Source of the DNA: Flavobacterium galactosidilyticum
GTDB lineage: Bacteria > Bacteroidota > Bacteroidia > Flavobacteriales > Flavobacteriaceae
DNA length: 64,000 bases
Direction: 5' to 3'
NCBI RefSeq assembly: GCF_020911945.1
Contig: NZ_CP087135.1
Span: 744,001 to 808,000 of the forward strand
The position numbers and the translations under genes were made by a program. The notes beneath the pieces were generated by a model that saw nothing but the letters and a program-made list of their open reading frames with translations, was not told where the DNA came from and did not search any database. Of the stretch, positions 55,134-64,000 are shown one piece after another (position 1 is the first letter of the stretch; each line of letters starts with the position of its first letter).

Positions 55134-55162
55134 TTGTAAATGGAAATAAATCGTTATATTTG
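55134..55162 (+). promoter_or_regulatory. Promoter of the GNAT-nitrilase gene
   Basis: TTG (55134-55136, in TTTG), 18 bp and TATATTTG (55155-55162) match the consensus well; the start codon is at 55179. Confidence 0.65.
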
Positions 55163-55178
55163 GTAAAAACACAGTAGT

Positions 55179-56708
55179 ATGCAAACCCATATAAATAAAG
55201 TAGAATTAAGAAATTTAAAATACGACGACTATAAAGAATTAAAAAATTCAATGGTTGAATCGTACCCAGAAATGGTAGGTTCTTATTGGAGAGAACATCA
55301 AATTGAAAAATTATTAAACATTTTCCCAGAAGGCCAATTGGTTATTATAGTTGATGGAAAAGTAGTTGGATCAGCGCTATCGCTAATTGTAGATGAGAGC
55401 ATAGTAGATAAAAACCATAATTATTCGGATATAACAGGAAACTACTCTTTTTCAACGCACAACTCAAATGGAGATGTTCTGTATGGAATTGATGTTTTCA
55501 TTCATCCCAACTATAGAGGATTGCGATTAGGAAGACGTTTGTATGATGCTCGAAAAGAACTGTGCGAACAACTGAATTTAAAAGCTATTGTTTTTGCTGG
55601 TAGAATTCCAAATTACGGGCAACATGCCAAAGAAATGACACCTAAGAATTATATCCAGAAGGTTAAGAGAAAAGAATTACATGATCCAGTGCTGTCATTT
55701 CAGTTGAGTAATGATTTCCACGTGATTCGGGTAATGAAAAATTACCTACAAGGAGATGCCGATTCGAAAGAATTTGCCGTTCTTTTAGAATGGAATAATA
55801 TTTATTTTGACGAAAGTCCAAGACTGATAAACTTAGAAAAAAGTGTTATTAGACTAGGATTAGTACAATGGCAAATGCGCCAATTGAACAATTTAGAAGC
55901 TTTATTTGAACAATGCGAATTTTTTGTAGATGTTGTTTCTGGCTATGGAAGTGATTTTGCACTATTTCCAGAACTATTCATCGCACCACTGATGGCTGAT
56001 TACAATCATTTATCAGAAGCAGAGGCTATACGCGAATTAGCGAAGCATTCTGATCCAATCAGGAAGCGTTTTCAGGAATTAGCTATTTCTTATAACATCA
56101 ACATCATCACTGGAAGTATGCCATATTTAGAAAATGGCACCTTATATAATGTCGGTTTTCTTTGCAAAAGAGACGGAACTTCAGAAATGTATTCTAAAAT
56201 TCACGTAACGCCAAACGAAGTCCAACACTGGGGAATGACTGGAGGGTCTACAATAAAAACCTTTGACACCGATTGTGGCAAAATAGGAATCATGATTTGT
56301 TACGATGTCGAATTCCCAGAACTATCGCGCTTAATGGCTGACGAGGGAATGAATATTTTATTTGTACCATTCTTGACAGATACACAAAATGCCTACACGA
56401 GAGTTAAACATTGCGCTCAAGCTCGCGCAATCGAAAATGAATGTTATGTTGCTATTGCGGGTTGTGTGGGTAATCTCCCAAAGGTAAATAACATGGATAT
56501 TCAATATGCACAATCAGCCGTATTTACACCTTCGGATTTTGCTTTTCCAAGTAATGGGATCAAAGCAGAAGCTACTACTAATACGGAAATGACGCTTATT
56601 GTAGATGTCGATTTGAATTTGTTAAAAGAACTTCACGAGCATGGAAGTGTTCGTATTCTTAAGGATCGAAGAACTGATTTGTATGACATCAAAAAAATAA
56701 ATCCATGA
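55179..56708 (+). CDS. GNAT acetyltransferase fused to a carbon-nitrogen hydrolase
   Basis: A 509-residue fusion. The N-terminal part (about 1-200) is a GNAT acetyltransferase with the acetyl-CoA loop region GIDVFIHPNYRGLRLGRRLY. The C-terminal part (about 225-500) is a nitrilase-superfamily amidase with catalytic Glu in LFPELFIAPL, Lys in YSKIHVTPNE and Cys in GKIGIMICYDVEFPEL. The pair suggests linked acyl transfer and amide hydrolysis; the substrate is unknown. This architecture is known in several bacteria. The next gene starts inside its stop codon (ATGA overlap), so the two are translationally coupled. Confidence 0.93.
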   Translation: MQTHINKVELRNLKYDDYKELKNSMVESYPEMVGSYWREHQIEKLLNIFPEGQLVIIVDGKVVGSALSLIVDESIVDKNHNYSDITGNYSFSTHNSNGDVLYGIDVFIHPNYRGLRLGRRLYDARKELCEQLNLKAIVFAGRIPNYGQHAKEMTPKNYIQKVKRKELHDPVLSFQLSNDFHVIRVMKNYLQGDADSKEFAVLLEWNNIYFDESPRLINLEKSVIRLGLVQWQMRQLNNLEALFEQCEFFVDVVSGYGSDFALFPELFIAPLMADYNHLSEAEAIRELAKHSDPIRKRFQELAISYNINIITGSMPYLENGTLYNVGFLCKRDGTSEMYSKIHVTPNEVQHWGMTGGSTIKTFDTDCGKIGIMICYDVEFPELSRLMADEGMNILFVPFLTDTQNAYTRVKHCAQARAIENECYVAIAGCVGNLPKVNNMDIQYAQSAVFTPSDFAFPSNGIKAEATTNTEMTLIVDVDLNLLKELHEHGSVRILKDRRTDLYDIKKINP

Positions 56709-57055
56709 GCAAAGCCTGTTTAGAATGTGGAGAGAAAATTGTAGGTCGGGAAGACAAAAAGTTTTGTAGTGATGGCTGTCGCAATGCCTATAACAACAAA
56801 ATAAATAAGGACAGTACTAATTATATGCGAAATATTAATAACAAGTTGCGCAAAAATTACCGCATTCTATCCGAGCTAAACACCGAAGGAAAGTCGAAAA
56901 CGACAAGGGCAAAACTCTTGAGTAAGGGATTTGATTTCGAATTTTTAACCAATATTCTGCAGACTAAAACAGGAAATACCTACTACTTTCTGTACGACCA
57001 AGGCTATATGGTTTTGGATAATGATTTTTATATGTTAGTCAAAAAAGATATTTAG
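56705..57055 (+). CDS. Zinc-ribbon small protein coupled to the GNAT-nitrilase gene
   Basis: A 116-residue protein with an N-terminal four-Cys ribbon: ACLECGEKIVGREDKKFCSD then G-C, giving C-x-x-C and C-x-x-x-C pairs in the first 25 residues. A basic helical middle (INNKLRKNYRILSELNTEGK) and a C-terminal globular part (YYFLYDQGYMVLDNDFYMLV) follow. It resembles DUF2116-like zinc proteins. The role is unknown. The 4-bp ATGA overlap with the upstream gene and the 18-bp gap to the M28 gene suggest a three-gene unit. Confidence 0.85.
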   Translation: MSKACLECGEKIVGREDKKFCSDGCRNAYNNKINKDSTNYMRNINNKLRKNYRILSELNTEGKSKTTRAKLLSKGFDFEFLTNILQTKTGNTYYFLYDQGYMVLDNDFYMLVKKDI

Positions 57056-57073
57056 AACCCAAATTCTACTACA

Positions 57074-59470
57074 ATGAAAAAAGATTCTTCATCAATTATC
57101 GCCGTTGTATTCCTAACCGTAACTTTGGGGCTAATTTTCTTTACAATGATGCCTCAATGGACATCGGATGATGACCGCCCACTAACGGAGTTTTCGACCA
57201 AACGAGCTTTGACTCAAGTGGCGGAAATTTCGAAACAACCTCATTACGTGGGTTCAAAAAATCATGAGGTAGTAGCTAATTATCTTCAAAAAGAGTTAAA
57301 TGAATTAGGGCTGGAAACTTCCCTACAAGAAGGTTATACACTTAGCGATTGGGGAAATCTAGTAAAATCAAAAAATATTTTGGCTAGAATAAAAGGTTCT
57401 TCCAACTCTAAAGCGCTGCTATTGCTTACTCATTATGACAGCGCACCACACTCCTACTCTCCAGGAGCGAGTGACGCAGGCTCAGGTGTGGCAACAATAC
57501 TCGAAAGTGCGCGCGCTTTTTTACACAATAAAACTCCGCATAAAAATGATATTATAATCCTTTTTTCGGATGCAGAAGAATTAGGGTTAAATGGCGCTGC
57601 TCTTTTTGTAACCCAACATCAATGGGCAAAAGAAGTTGGTTTAGTTCTCAATTTTGAAGCTCGTGGTTCTTCGGGACCAAGTTATATGTTGATGGAAACT
57701 AACAAAGGAAATGCAGGTTTAGTAAAAGAATTTGCTGCTGCAAAAGCCACTTTTCCGGTTTCAAACTCGTTAATGTATAGCATTTATAAAATGTTACCTA
57801 ACGATACTGACTTGACAGTTTTTAGAGAACAAGGTAACATTCAGGGTTACAATTTTGCCTTCATTGACGACCATTATAATTATCACACTGCACAAGATGA
57901 CATCAATCATTTAAACAAAAATACATTAGCACATCAAGGCACTTATTTGATGCCATTACTGAAATATTTTTCAAATGCTGATTTAAACACAACACAAGCA
58001 AGCGAGGATTATGTTTATATTTCAATTCCGTACACCTTTATAAACTATCCTTTTAGTTGGGTTTTACCAATGACGATCATTGGATTGATTCTATTTATAG
58101 GACTGATTTTCTTAGGAATAGCAAAACGAGTTTTGTCATTTTCTGAAATTGCAAAAGGATTTGTCCCGTTTCTGATTGCTGCAACTCTTGTTGGATTAAT
58201 AGCTTTTTTCGGATGGAAGGGATTACTTTTTGTTTATCCGCAATACAATGATTTGCTGAACGGCTTCACTTATAATGGTCATTCGTATATCGCTGCTTTT
58301 GTTCTCTTGGCTTTAGCTATCAGCTTTTTTGTTTACCAACGTTTTTCTGCTAAAAAAGCAAACATAAATCAATATGTTGCGCCATTATTCATTTGGATTA
58401 TTATCAATGGAATTCTTGCTTTTAGTTTACAAGGAGCCGGATTCTTGATTATCCCAGTTTATTTTGGCCTATTAATATTTGGTATTTTCATTATTACGCA
58501 AAGGTCTAACAACATACTAACTCTTGTTTTGAGCATTCCTGCTTTGATAATTATTGCTCCTTTTATCCAAATGTTTCCAATAGGTTTAGGATTAAAAGTG
58601 CTTTTTGGAAGTGCTATTCTTACTGTACTACTTTTTGGCTTATTGCTTCCCGTTTTTGGGGCTTTCGCTAAAAAAGGAATGTGGGGATTATTGCTTTTTG
58701 TAGTTTCAATTGGATTTTTTGCTAAAGCTCATTTTGATTCCGGTTATGAATTTGGTAAGGCCAAATCAAACAGTCTATTATACATTTATAACGCTGATAC
58801 GGACAAAGCAAGTTGGGCCACTTATGACACGAATCTCGATTCTTGGACTAAAAGTTATTTAGGTGAAAATCCAAAAGAAGCAACGCCTACGAATGCCATT
58901 CCATTATTTAGCAAATACAATTCTGGTTTTACTTATATTGTTGATGCGCCTAAAAAAGAACTTCTAAAACCTACAATCCAATTTCTAGAAGATCGAATAG
59001 AAGGAAATCAGAGAAAATTAAAGATCTTCATTACTCCAAATAGAAATGTAAATCGATATGATATTTTTGCAAATGAAAAGATGACAATTTACAATTTTAA
59101 GGCAAATGGAGTAACAACTTTAGGACAAAAAAATTCTTTATACGAGCGTAAAGGAAAAAAAATACTAAGTTATTATTTGGTGGATAATGCACCACTAGAA
59201 CTGGAATTCAGTATTAATTCCAATGCTATTTTTGATATGGAATTATTAGAAAGTTCTTTTGATTTAATGACAAATCCATTGTTTAATATTCAAAAAAGAG
59301 AAAATTGGATGATGCCAACTCCTTTCGTATTGAACGATGCTGTTTTGATAAAAGAGAAGATAAAACCGAGTCCCGTAATTGTTAATCCAACTGTTTTAAT
59401 TCCCGCCATCACCATTCCTGTAGTAAAACGTAAAATTCCAGCGGTTATAGATAGTTTAAAAGTCGAGTGA
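57074..59470 (+). CDS. M28-family metallopeptidase with multi-pass membrane domain
   Basis: A 798-residue protein. It has an N-terminal membrane anchor (IIAVVFLTVTLGLIFFTM, about 8-25) and an M28 aminopeptidase domain (about 35-300) with metal ligands in LLTHYDSAPHSYSPGASDAG (His, Asp), FSDAEELGLNGAALF (the Glu pair), NFEARGSSGP (Asp/Glu) and IDDHYNYHTAQDDINHL (His). Seven or eight membrane segments follow (about 325-565), then a C-terminal beta-rich domain. This is the layout of endoplasmic-reticulum-type (Fxna-like) and bacterial M28 membrane peptidases. It probably trims peptides in the periplasm. Confidence 0.92.
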   Translation: MKKDSSSIIAVVFLTVTLGLIFFTMMPQWTSDDDRPLTEFSTKRALTQVAEISKQPHYVGSKNHEVVANYLQKELNELGLETSLQEGYTLSDWGNLVKSKNILARIKGSSNSKALLLLTHYDSAPHSYSPGASDAGSGVATILESARAFLHNKTPHKNDIIILFSDAEELGLNGAALFVTQHQWAKEVGLVLNFEARGSSGPSYMLMETNKGNAGLVKEFAAAKATFPVSNSLMYSIYKMLPNDTDLTVFREQGNIQGYNFAFIDDHYNYHTAQDDINHLNKNTLAHQGTYLMPLLKYFSNADLNTTQASEDYVYISIPYTFINYPFSWVLPMTIIGLILFIGLIFLGIAKRVLSFSEIAKGFVPFLIAATLVGLIAFFGWKGLLFVYPQYNDLLNGFTYNGHSYIAAFVLLALAISFFVYQRFSAKKANINQYVAPLFIWIIINGILAFSLQGAGFLIIPVYFGLLIFGIFIITQRSNNILTLVLSIPALIIIAPFIQMFPIGLGLKVLFGSAILTVLLFGLLLPVFGAFAKKGMWGLLLFVVSIGFFAKAHFDSGYEFGKAKSNSLLYIYNADTDKASWATYDTNLDSWTKSYLGENPKEATPTNAIPLFSKYNSGFTYIVDAPKKELLKPTIQFLEDRIEGNQRKLKIFITPNRNVNRYDIFANEKMTIYNFKANGVTTLGQKNSLYERKGKKILSYYLVDNAPLELEFSINSNAIFDMELLESSFDLMTNPLFNIQKRENWMMPTPFVLNDAVLIKEKIKPSPVIVNPTVLIPAITIPVVKRKIPAVIDSLKVE

Positions 59471-59686
59471 AATAGGTGCTCAAATGATTATATATTGAGA
59501 AAATGTAAACACAGATTAAGCAAATTTATATCGATTTTTAAAAGACAATAGTCAAAGCGTTCAAACAAATTAAGTGTTTTAAGCAACATGGGCGCAAAAT
59601 TCTTAATCTGGGTAATGGCTTAATTAAATTTAATGGTTACCATAGATGAAATTTTTATAAATACGCATACTATTACACTAAATAAC

Positions 59687-60529
59687 ATGAGAAAAATAAG
59701 CATTCTAGGTTGTGGCTGGTTGGGATTACCGTTGGCGAAAGCCATACTTTATAAAGGATTTCAGGTTAATGGATCAACAACAACTGTAGAAAAACTTTCG
59801 ATATTGAAGGACGAAGGAATCTATCCTTTTTTAATAGATATTCCTCTATTTATTGACAAAGAAAATCTTGATAGCAATAGTTTCTCAGATGCTATGAACT
59901 CTTTTTTACAAGGAAGTGAAACTTTAATAATCGATATTCCACCCAAATTGCGAGGTGATTCAGCTGCAACGAATGAGAAAACATTTGTAAAAAAAGTAGC
60001 AACATTAATCCCATTTATAGAACAATCGACTGTTCAAAACGTGATTTTTGTAAGTTCGACTTCTATTTATGGAGAAGGACAATTAATCGTAACTGAATTG
60101 ACAAAACCGCAACCCGATACGGAAAGTGGCAAACAATTATTGGAATCTGAACAGCTATTGCAAAACAATACCCACTTTAAAACTACTTTAGTTCGTTTTG
60201 GTGGTTTAATTGGTGCTGACAGACAACCCGGAAAATATTTAGCAGGACGTGAAAACCTTGAAAATCCAGATGCTCCCGTTAATTTAATTCATCAAAAAGA
60301 TTGCATTGGAATTATTTTAAAAATTATAGAAATGAATTCTTGGAATGAAATCTTCAACGCCGTTTCTTACTTTCATCCTTCACGTGAACAATATTACACT
60401 CAAAAAGCAGCCGAACTGAATTTAGCTTTACCGAAATTTGATCATTCAAAACCATCTAATGGAAAATTAATTGAAAATGACAAAGTTATAAACCGTTTAA
60501 AATATACTTTTACAGAACCAAATTTGTAA
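59687..60529 (+). CDS. NAD(P)-dependent oxidoreductase / epimerase-like (YeeZ type)
   Basis: I start it at 59687 (MRKISILGCGWLGLPLAKAI), giving 280 residues; an upstream ATG at 59633 adds 18 residues of non-conserved look. It has a Rossmann NAD(P) loop (GCGWLG), IIDIPPKLRG, VIFVSSTSIYGEGQLIVTEL (S-S-T-S-I-Y-G, with Tyr as possible catalytic residue), VRFGGLIGADRQPGKYLAG and LIHQKDCIGIILKIIE. It is an SDR-like fold related to E. coli YeeZ; the substrate is unknown. The next gene begins 1 bp after its stop. Confidence 0.87.
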   Translation: MRKISILGCGWLGLPLAKAILYKGFQVNGSTTTVEKLSILKDEGIYPFLIDIPLFIDKENLDSNSFSDAMNSFLQGSETLIIDIPPKLRGDSAATNEKTFVKKVATLIPFIEQSTVQNVIFVSSTSIYGEGQLIVTELTKPQPDTESGKQLLESEQLLQNNTHFKTTLVRFGGLIGADRQPGKYLAGRENLENPDAPVNLIHQKDCIGIILKIIEMNSWNEIFNAVSYFHPSREQYYTQKAAELNLALPKFDHSKPSNGKLIENDKVINRLKYTFTEPNL

Positions 60530-60530
60530 A

Positions 60531-61472
60531 GTGAAAACTAAAATTAAGAATGCTGTTTCTTCCCGAATCAGCTTGATAGGATTGCCTATCCTAGCATTAT
60601 GCTTCGTCAGTTTTTTTTGGGGAACTACATGGATTGCTTCAAAAGAAGGAGTTAAACACATGCCTCCTTTACAACTTGCTGCCATCAGACAATTTCTAGG
60701 CGGAATCCTCTATATTTCCTTTTTTCTATTCAAAAAAGCACCTTGGCCAAAGGGCAAACAATGGAAAACAATTCTTATTCTAAGTATTCTAAATTTTGTT
60801 TTAAGTAACGGATTAAGCACTTGGGGCGTCAAATATATTAGTAGCGGCTTGGGAGCTATTATTGGAGCACTTGTCCCTTTATGGGTCGTAATCATAAGTA
60901 TGTTTAGAGGCGAAAAATTAGCCCGATTGTCGATAGTAGGTTTGCTTATCAGTTTTAGCGGCGTATGTGTTGTTTTCTACGATCATTTAGCAGATTTTAT
61001 ACAACCTGATTTTAGATTTGGCATAGCACTCTCGTTGATTTCAACATTGACGTGGGCTTTTGGATCATTGTATACTAAGAAAAAAGCAGCCAGTTTTAAT
61101 CCTTATTTTGGTTTGGGAATCCAAATGTTTATTTCTAGTATTTTTCTTTTTGCATTTACCGGAGCCACGGGAACAGGAGTGCCATTGACTTCAATTCCAG
61201 CTATTTCGTGGTGGGCCATATCTTATTTAGTTGTTTTTGGCTCTGTACTTACTTTTATTGCCTTTATTTATGCACTGCAACATCTACCAGCGCACATAAG
61301 TACCATTTATGCGTACATAAATCCAATAATTGCTGTAATTTTAGGTGCTATTATTTTTAACGAATCACTTAACGCGGCAATTATTATTGGTGGCAGTATT
61401 ATTTTAAGCGGTTTGTATATGGTCAATTATTCGTTAAGAAAAGCACGACAAAACGCAATTACAACCAAATAA
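60531..61472 (+). CDS. DMT-superfamily (EamA) transporter, GTG start
   Basis: A 313-residue inner-membrane transporter with ten hydrophobic segments. First half: LALCFVSFFWGTTWIASKEG and GVKYISSGLGAIIGALVPLW. Second half: AFGSLYTKKKAASFNPYFGL and VFGSVLTFIAFIYALQHLPA, then Y-A-Y-I-N-P-I-I-A-V. The start is GTG at 60531, one base after the stop of the oxidoreductase, which argues for coupling; there is no better start. The substrate is unknown. Confidence 0.9.
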   Translation: MKTKIKNAVSSRISLIGLPILALCFVSFFWGTTWIASKEGVKHMPPLQLAAIRQFLGGILYISFFLFKKAPWPKGKQWKTILILSILNFVLSNGLSTWGVKYISSGLGAIIGALVPLWVVIISMFRGEKLARLSIVGLLISFSGVCVVFYDHLADFIQPDFRFGIALSLISTLTWAFGSLYTKKKAASFNPYFGLGIQMFISSIFLFAFTGATGTGVPLTSIPAISWWAISYLVVFGSVLTFIAFIYALQHLPAHISTIYAYINPIIAVILGAIIFNESLNAAIIIGGSIILSGLYMVNYSLRKARQNAITTK

Positions 61473-61485
61473 AAACTAAAAAATT

Positions 61486-63432
61486 ATGAAATTAAAAAAT
61501 GCTCTTTTAGCAACTTCATTTCTAGCTTTGTTTATCGCGCACGCGCAGCAAAAGAAGGGTGTGGTAGTTCCTAATGAAAATTTAATTACAGAAAATATTG
61601 CCGAGATCCCAAAAGAACTTTCTAATGATGTTAAAAAATATTCTGAATCTAGAAGCGCTTCTTTAGCTGAAATTCATCCGTTGAAAAATGAAATTATCGT
61701 CAATACACGATTTGGTTCAACTTCGCAATTACACCATGTTTCACAAGTTATGGGAGCGAGAACGCAAATCACATTTTTTGATGAGCCTGTGAGTGCTGCT
61801 TCGTATGAGCCAACAAAAGGAGAATATTTAGTATATTCTAAAGACATTGGAGGAAATGAATTTGGTCAATTATTTAAACTTGATTTAAAAACCTTGCAAT
61901 CAACACTATTGACCGATGGTGGAAGATCTCAAAACGGAGGAATCACGTGGCGCAAAGATGGCAAGGGATTTTATTACTCTTCCACTAAAAGAAACGGTGG
62001 TGATCGCGATATTTACTACATGGATCCTAACAATCCTAAAACTGAAAAATTAATTCTACAAGTAAAAGGTGGCGGCTGGGGAATTCAAGATATTTCACCT
62101 GACGGCAAGCAATTAGTAATTGGTGAATATGTTTCTATTAACGAATCGTACCTTTGGTTATTAGATATTGCAACCGGTAAATTAACCGAAATTAGCGATA
62201 GAAACAGCAAAGGAGTTTCGCAATCTGATGCGACTTTCTCGAATGTGCCAAATGAGATTTGGTTTCTAACTGACAAGGACAATGAATTTGAGCGTTTAGC
62301 ATCAATGAACTTAAAAACTAAGAAAACAACTTATTACACTAGTACTATTCCCTGGAATGTAGAAAATTACGACGTATCCGAAGATAAAAAATCGATTGTT
62401 TTTATTACGAACGAAGCGGGTTTAAACAAGATGTATTTGATGAATACGGCGACAAAGGCCTACAAAGAAGTAAAAAATCTTCCTATTGGTTTGATAAGCG
62501 ATGCTCGTTTTACAAAAAACAATCAGAATATTTTCTTCAATCAGTCAACAGCGCAATCTGCCTCTGATGTGTACCAATTAAATATACAAACAGGAAAAAC
62601 AAATCGTTGGACAGAAAGCGAATTGGGCGAAATGCAAAAATCGGACATGTCTGTACCTAAATATGTCGAATGGAAAAGTTTTGATGATTTAAAAATATCC
62701 GGATTTTATTATCCTGCTTCGCCAAAATTTAAAGGAAAAAGACCTGTTATTATTATGATTCACGGTGGACCTGAAGGACAGTCGATGGCTTCATTTTTAG
62801 GTTCAAATAACTTTTACACCAGTGAAATGGGCGTTTCGTTACTATACCCTAATGTTAGAGGTTCCTCTGGTTTTGGAAAAACCTATTTAGCTAAAGACAA
62901 CGGTTTTTTAAGAGAAGATTCAGTTAAGGATATTGGTGCTTTATTAGATTGGATTGCTAAACAACCTGAATTAGACAAAGACAAAATCATGATTATGGGA
63001 GGCAGTTATGGTGGCTATTTGACCTTGGCGACAGCCTTTCATTATGCAGATAAAATAAAATGTTCCGTTGATATTGTTGGGATTTCAAACTTCAATACAT
63101 TTTTGAAAAACACTGAAGAATACCGTCGTGATTTGAGAAGAGCGGAATATGGTGACGAAAGAGATCCTAAAATGGCAGCGTTTTTCGACAAAATGGCACC
63201 GCTGAATAATACTGACAAGATAAAGAAACCAATGTTTATTATTCAAGGAACAAATGACCCAAGAGTCCCGGTGACCGAAGCTATGCAAATGCGTGATAAA
63301 CTAAAAGCACAAGGAAATACAGTGTGGTATCTAGAAGCGAAAGATGAAGGACACGGATTCAAAAAGAAAGCTAATATTGATTACCAACGTTTGGCTGTTA
63401 TTAGATTTATGGAAGAATATTTAGTGAAGTAA
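61486..63432 (+). CDS. S9-family serine peptidase (prolyl oligopeptidase-like)
   Basis: A 648-residue exported peptidase with a signal peptide (MKLKNALLATSFLALFIAHA). An N-terminal seven-bladed beta-propeller (about 60-395) has blade motifs such as GNEFGQLFKLDL and RNGGDRDIYYMDP. The alpha/beta-hydrolase domain follows (about 410-648), with the catalytic triad Ser507 in MIMGGSYGGYLTLA, Asp591 in IIQGTNDPRVP and His623 in DEGHGFKKK. It probably cleaves short peptides in the periplasm. It follows the EamA gene by 13 bp. Confidence 0.95.
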   Translation: MKLKNALLATSFLALFIAHAQQKKGVVVPNENLITENIAEIPKELSNDVKKYSESRSASLAEIHPLKNEIIVNTRFGSTSQLHHVSQVMGARTQITFFDEPVSAASYEPTKGEYLVYSKDIGGNEFGQLFKLDLKTLQSTLLTDGGRSQNGGITWRKDGKGFYYSSTKRNGGDRDIYYMDPNNPKTEKLILQVKGGGWGIQDISPDGKQLVIGEYVSINESYLWLLDIATGKLTEISDRNSKGVSQSDATFSNVPNEIWFLTDKDNEFERLASMNLKTKKTTYYTSTIPWNVENYDVSEDKKSIVFITNEAGLNKMYLMNTATKAYKEVKNLPIGLISDARFTKNNQNIFFNQSTAQSASDVYQLNIQTGKTNRWTESELGEMQKSDMSVPKYVEWKSFDDLKISGFYYPASPKFKGKRPVIIMIHGGPEGQSMASFLGSNNFYTSEMGVSLLYPNVRGSSGFGKTYLAKDNGFLREDSVKDIGALLDWIAKQPELDKDKIMIMGGSYGGYLTLATAFHYADKIKCSVDIVGISNFNTFLKNTEEYRRDLRRAEYGDERDPKMAAFFDKMAPLNNTDKIKKPMFIIQGTNDPRVPVTEAMQMRDKLKAQGNTVWYLEAKDEGHGFKKKANIDYQRLAVIRFMEEYLVK

Positions 63433-63460
63433 TTGTCAACTCTTTATTATTGAAAACAGA

Positions 63461-63493
63461 AAAACCCATTCGCCGCGGCGAATGGGTTTTTCG
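63461..63493. terminator. Bidirectional terminator between S9 and M13 peptidase genes
   Basis: A perfect 30-bp palindrome, AAAACCCATTCGCC then GCGGCGAATGGGTTTT (63461-63490), GC-rich at the centre, with T runs on both strands, between convergent genes. Confidence 0.9.
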
Positions 63494-63523
63494 TTATTAT
63501 AAAAGTTCTGATTTAATGAAGTA

Positions 63524-64000
63524 TTACCAGATTCTAACTCTTTTTTCTGGAGCAATGTACATTCCATCAGTTGCTTTAATATCAAAAGCTTTATAGAAAT
63601 TATCTATGTTTTGCAACGGTACATAAGCACGGTACATTGCTGGAGAGTGCGGATCTGTTTTTACTTGGTTTTTCAACGCTTCGTCGCGCATTTTTGAACG
63701 CCAGATTGTTGACCAAGAAATAAAGAAACGTTGCTCTGGAGTATATCCGTCAATTAATCCTGGATTTCCATTTTCTTTTAAATACAATTGCAAACCATCA
63801 TAAGCCGCATTTACACCACCTAAATCTCCAATATTTTCACCAAGAGTAAATTTACCATCAACAAAAGTTCCTGGTAAAGGCTCTAAAGCGCTGTACTGAG
63901 CAGCAAGTGCTCCCGTTAAGGCTGAAAATTGTTTCAAATCTTCGGCTGTCCACCAGTCTACTAAATTTCCATCAGCGTTGTAACGTGATCCTGAATCATC
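63524..64000 (-). CDS. M13-family metallopeptidase (neprilysin-like), C-terminal part
   Basis: The frame runs from the window edge (no start inside) to a stop at 63524, about 158 residues. The M13 landmarks are DDSGSRYNADGNLVDWWTAE at the edge, FTLGENIGDLGGVNAAYDGL, the conserved QRFFISWSTIWRSK, and SPAMYRAYVPLQNIDNFYKA ending in the typical VRIW. The H-E-x-x-H zinc site lies upstream, outside the window. The family is zinc endopeptidases, here probably an exported lipoprotein; that N-terminal part is not visible. Confidence 0.93.
   Translation of the reverse strand, partial: DDSGSRYNADGNLVDWWTAEDLKQFSALTGALAAQYSALEPLPGTFVDGKFTLGENIGDLGGVNAAYDGLQLYLKENGNPGLIDGYTPEQRFFISWSTIWRSKMRDEALKNQVKTDPHSPAMYRAYVPLQNIDNFYKAFDIKATDGMYIAPEKRVRIW

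Noticed and set aside
59500..59620. Possible stem CAGATTAAG...CTTAATCTG before the oxidoreductase gene
   Set aside because: The 9-bp arms are about 80 bp apart with no supporting structure, so pairing is likely to be chance.

Overview
The window is chromosomal DNA from a member of the Bacteroidota, almost certainly Flavobacterium or a close relative. The evidence is low GC, a type IX secretion (T9SS) sorting domain, TonB-dependent receptors with a carboxypeptidase-like N-terminal domain, families such as DUF4270 and DUF4286, an atpD-atpC pair separate from other ATP synthase genes, and repeated promoters of the Bacteroidota type (TTG, 16-23 bp, TAnnTTTG). I recognised no rRNA, tRNA or CRISPR array.

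Layout. 0-5.4 kb: two surface/secreted proteins on the minus strand (a truncated delta-60 repeat protein and a 1361-residue T9SS substrate), separated by a four-copy 138-bp tandem repeat. 5.7-9.8 kb: recX, then a TonB-dependent receptor divergent from a MocR-type regulator whose PLP lysine appears to be missing. 10.2-21.5 kb, all minus: atpC/atpD, a GDSL lipoprotein with a TonB receptor, and glmS - DUF4270 lipoprotein - half-length glycogen-synthase-like protein. 21.6-30 kb: panC-panD (pantothenate), radA, a conserved small protein, an aldo/keto reductase, an OmpA lipoprotein, exodeoxyribonuclease III and a two-domain acyltransferase that fits the ornithine-lipid synthase OlsF. 30-43.9 kb, mostly minus: small membrane proteins, a dehydrogenase-VOC fusion, nhaA (plus), proC, mgtE, rsmA, DUF4286, a TPR protein, serS, a frameshifted histidine kinase, two small genes and a YitT transporter.

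44.1-48.1 kb is the accessory and decaying part: a complete IS21-family element (istA/istB) with 24-bp iterated ends, truncated gene pieces on both sides, and a small zinc-ribbon membrane protein broken by a stop codon. 48.4-64 kb is mostly plus-strand housekeeping: metG, an EamA transporter with a HAD phosphatase, an OmpA porin, ferritin, a Cys-rich small protein, ssb (minus), a GNAT-nitrilase fusion with an overlapping zinc-ribbon gene, an M28 peptidase, an NAD(P)-dependent oxidoreductase, a second EamA transporter, an S9 peptidase, and the C-terminus of an M13 peptidase (minus).

I see no single large new system. The items most worth a second look are the MocR regulator without its PLP lysine and its receptor partner, the dehydrogenase-VOC fusion, the half glycogen synthase lacking the K-x-G-G-L motif, the small genes at 42765-42935 and 54447-54611, and several families of stem-loop or tandem repeats between genes.
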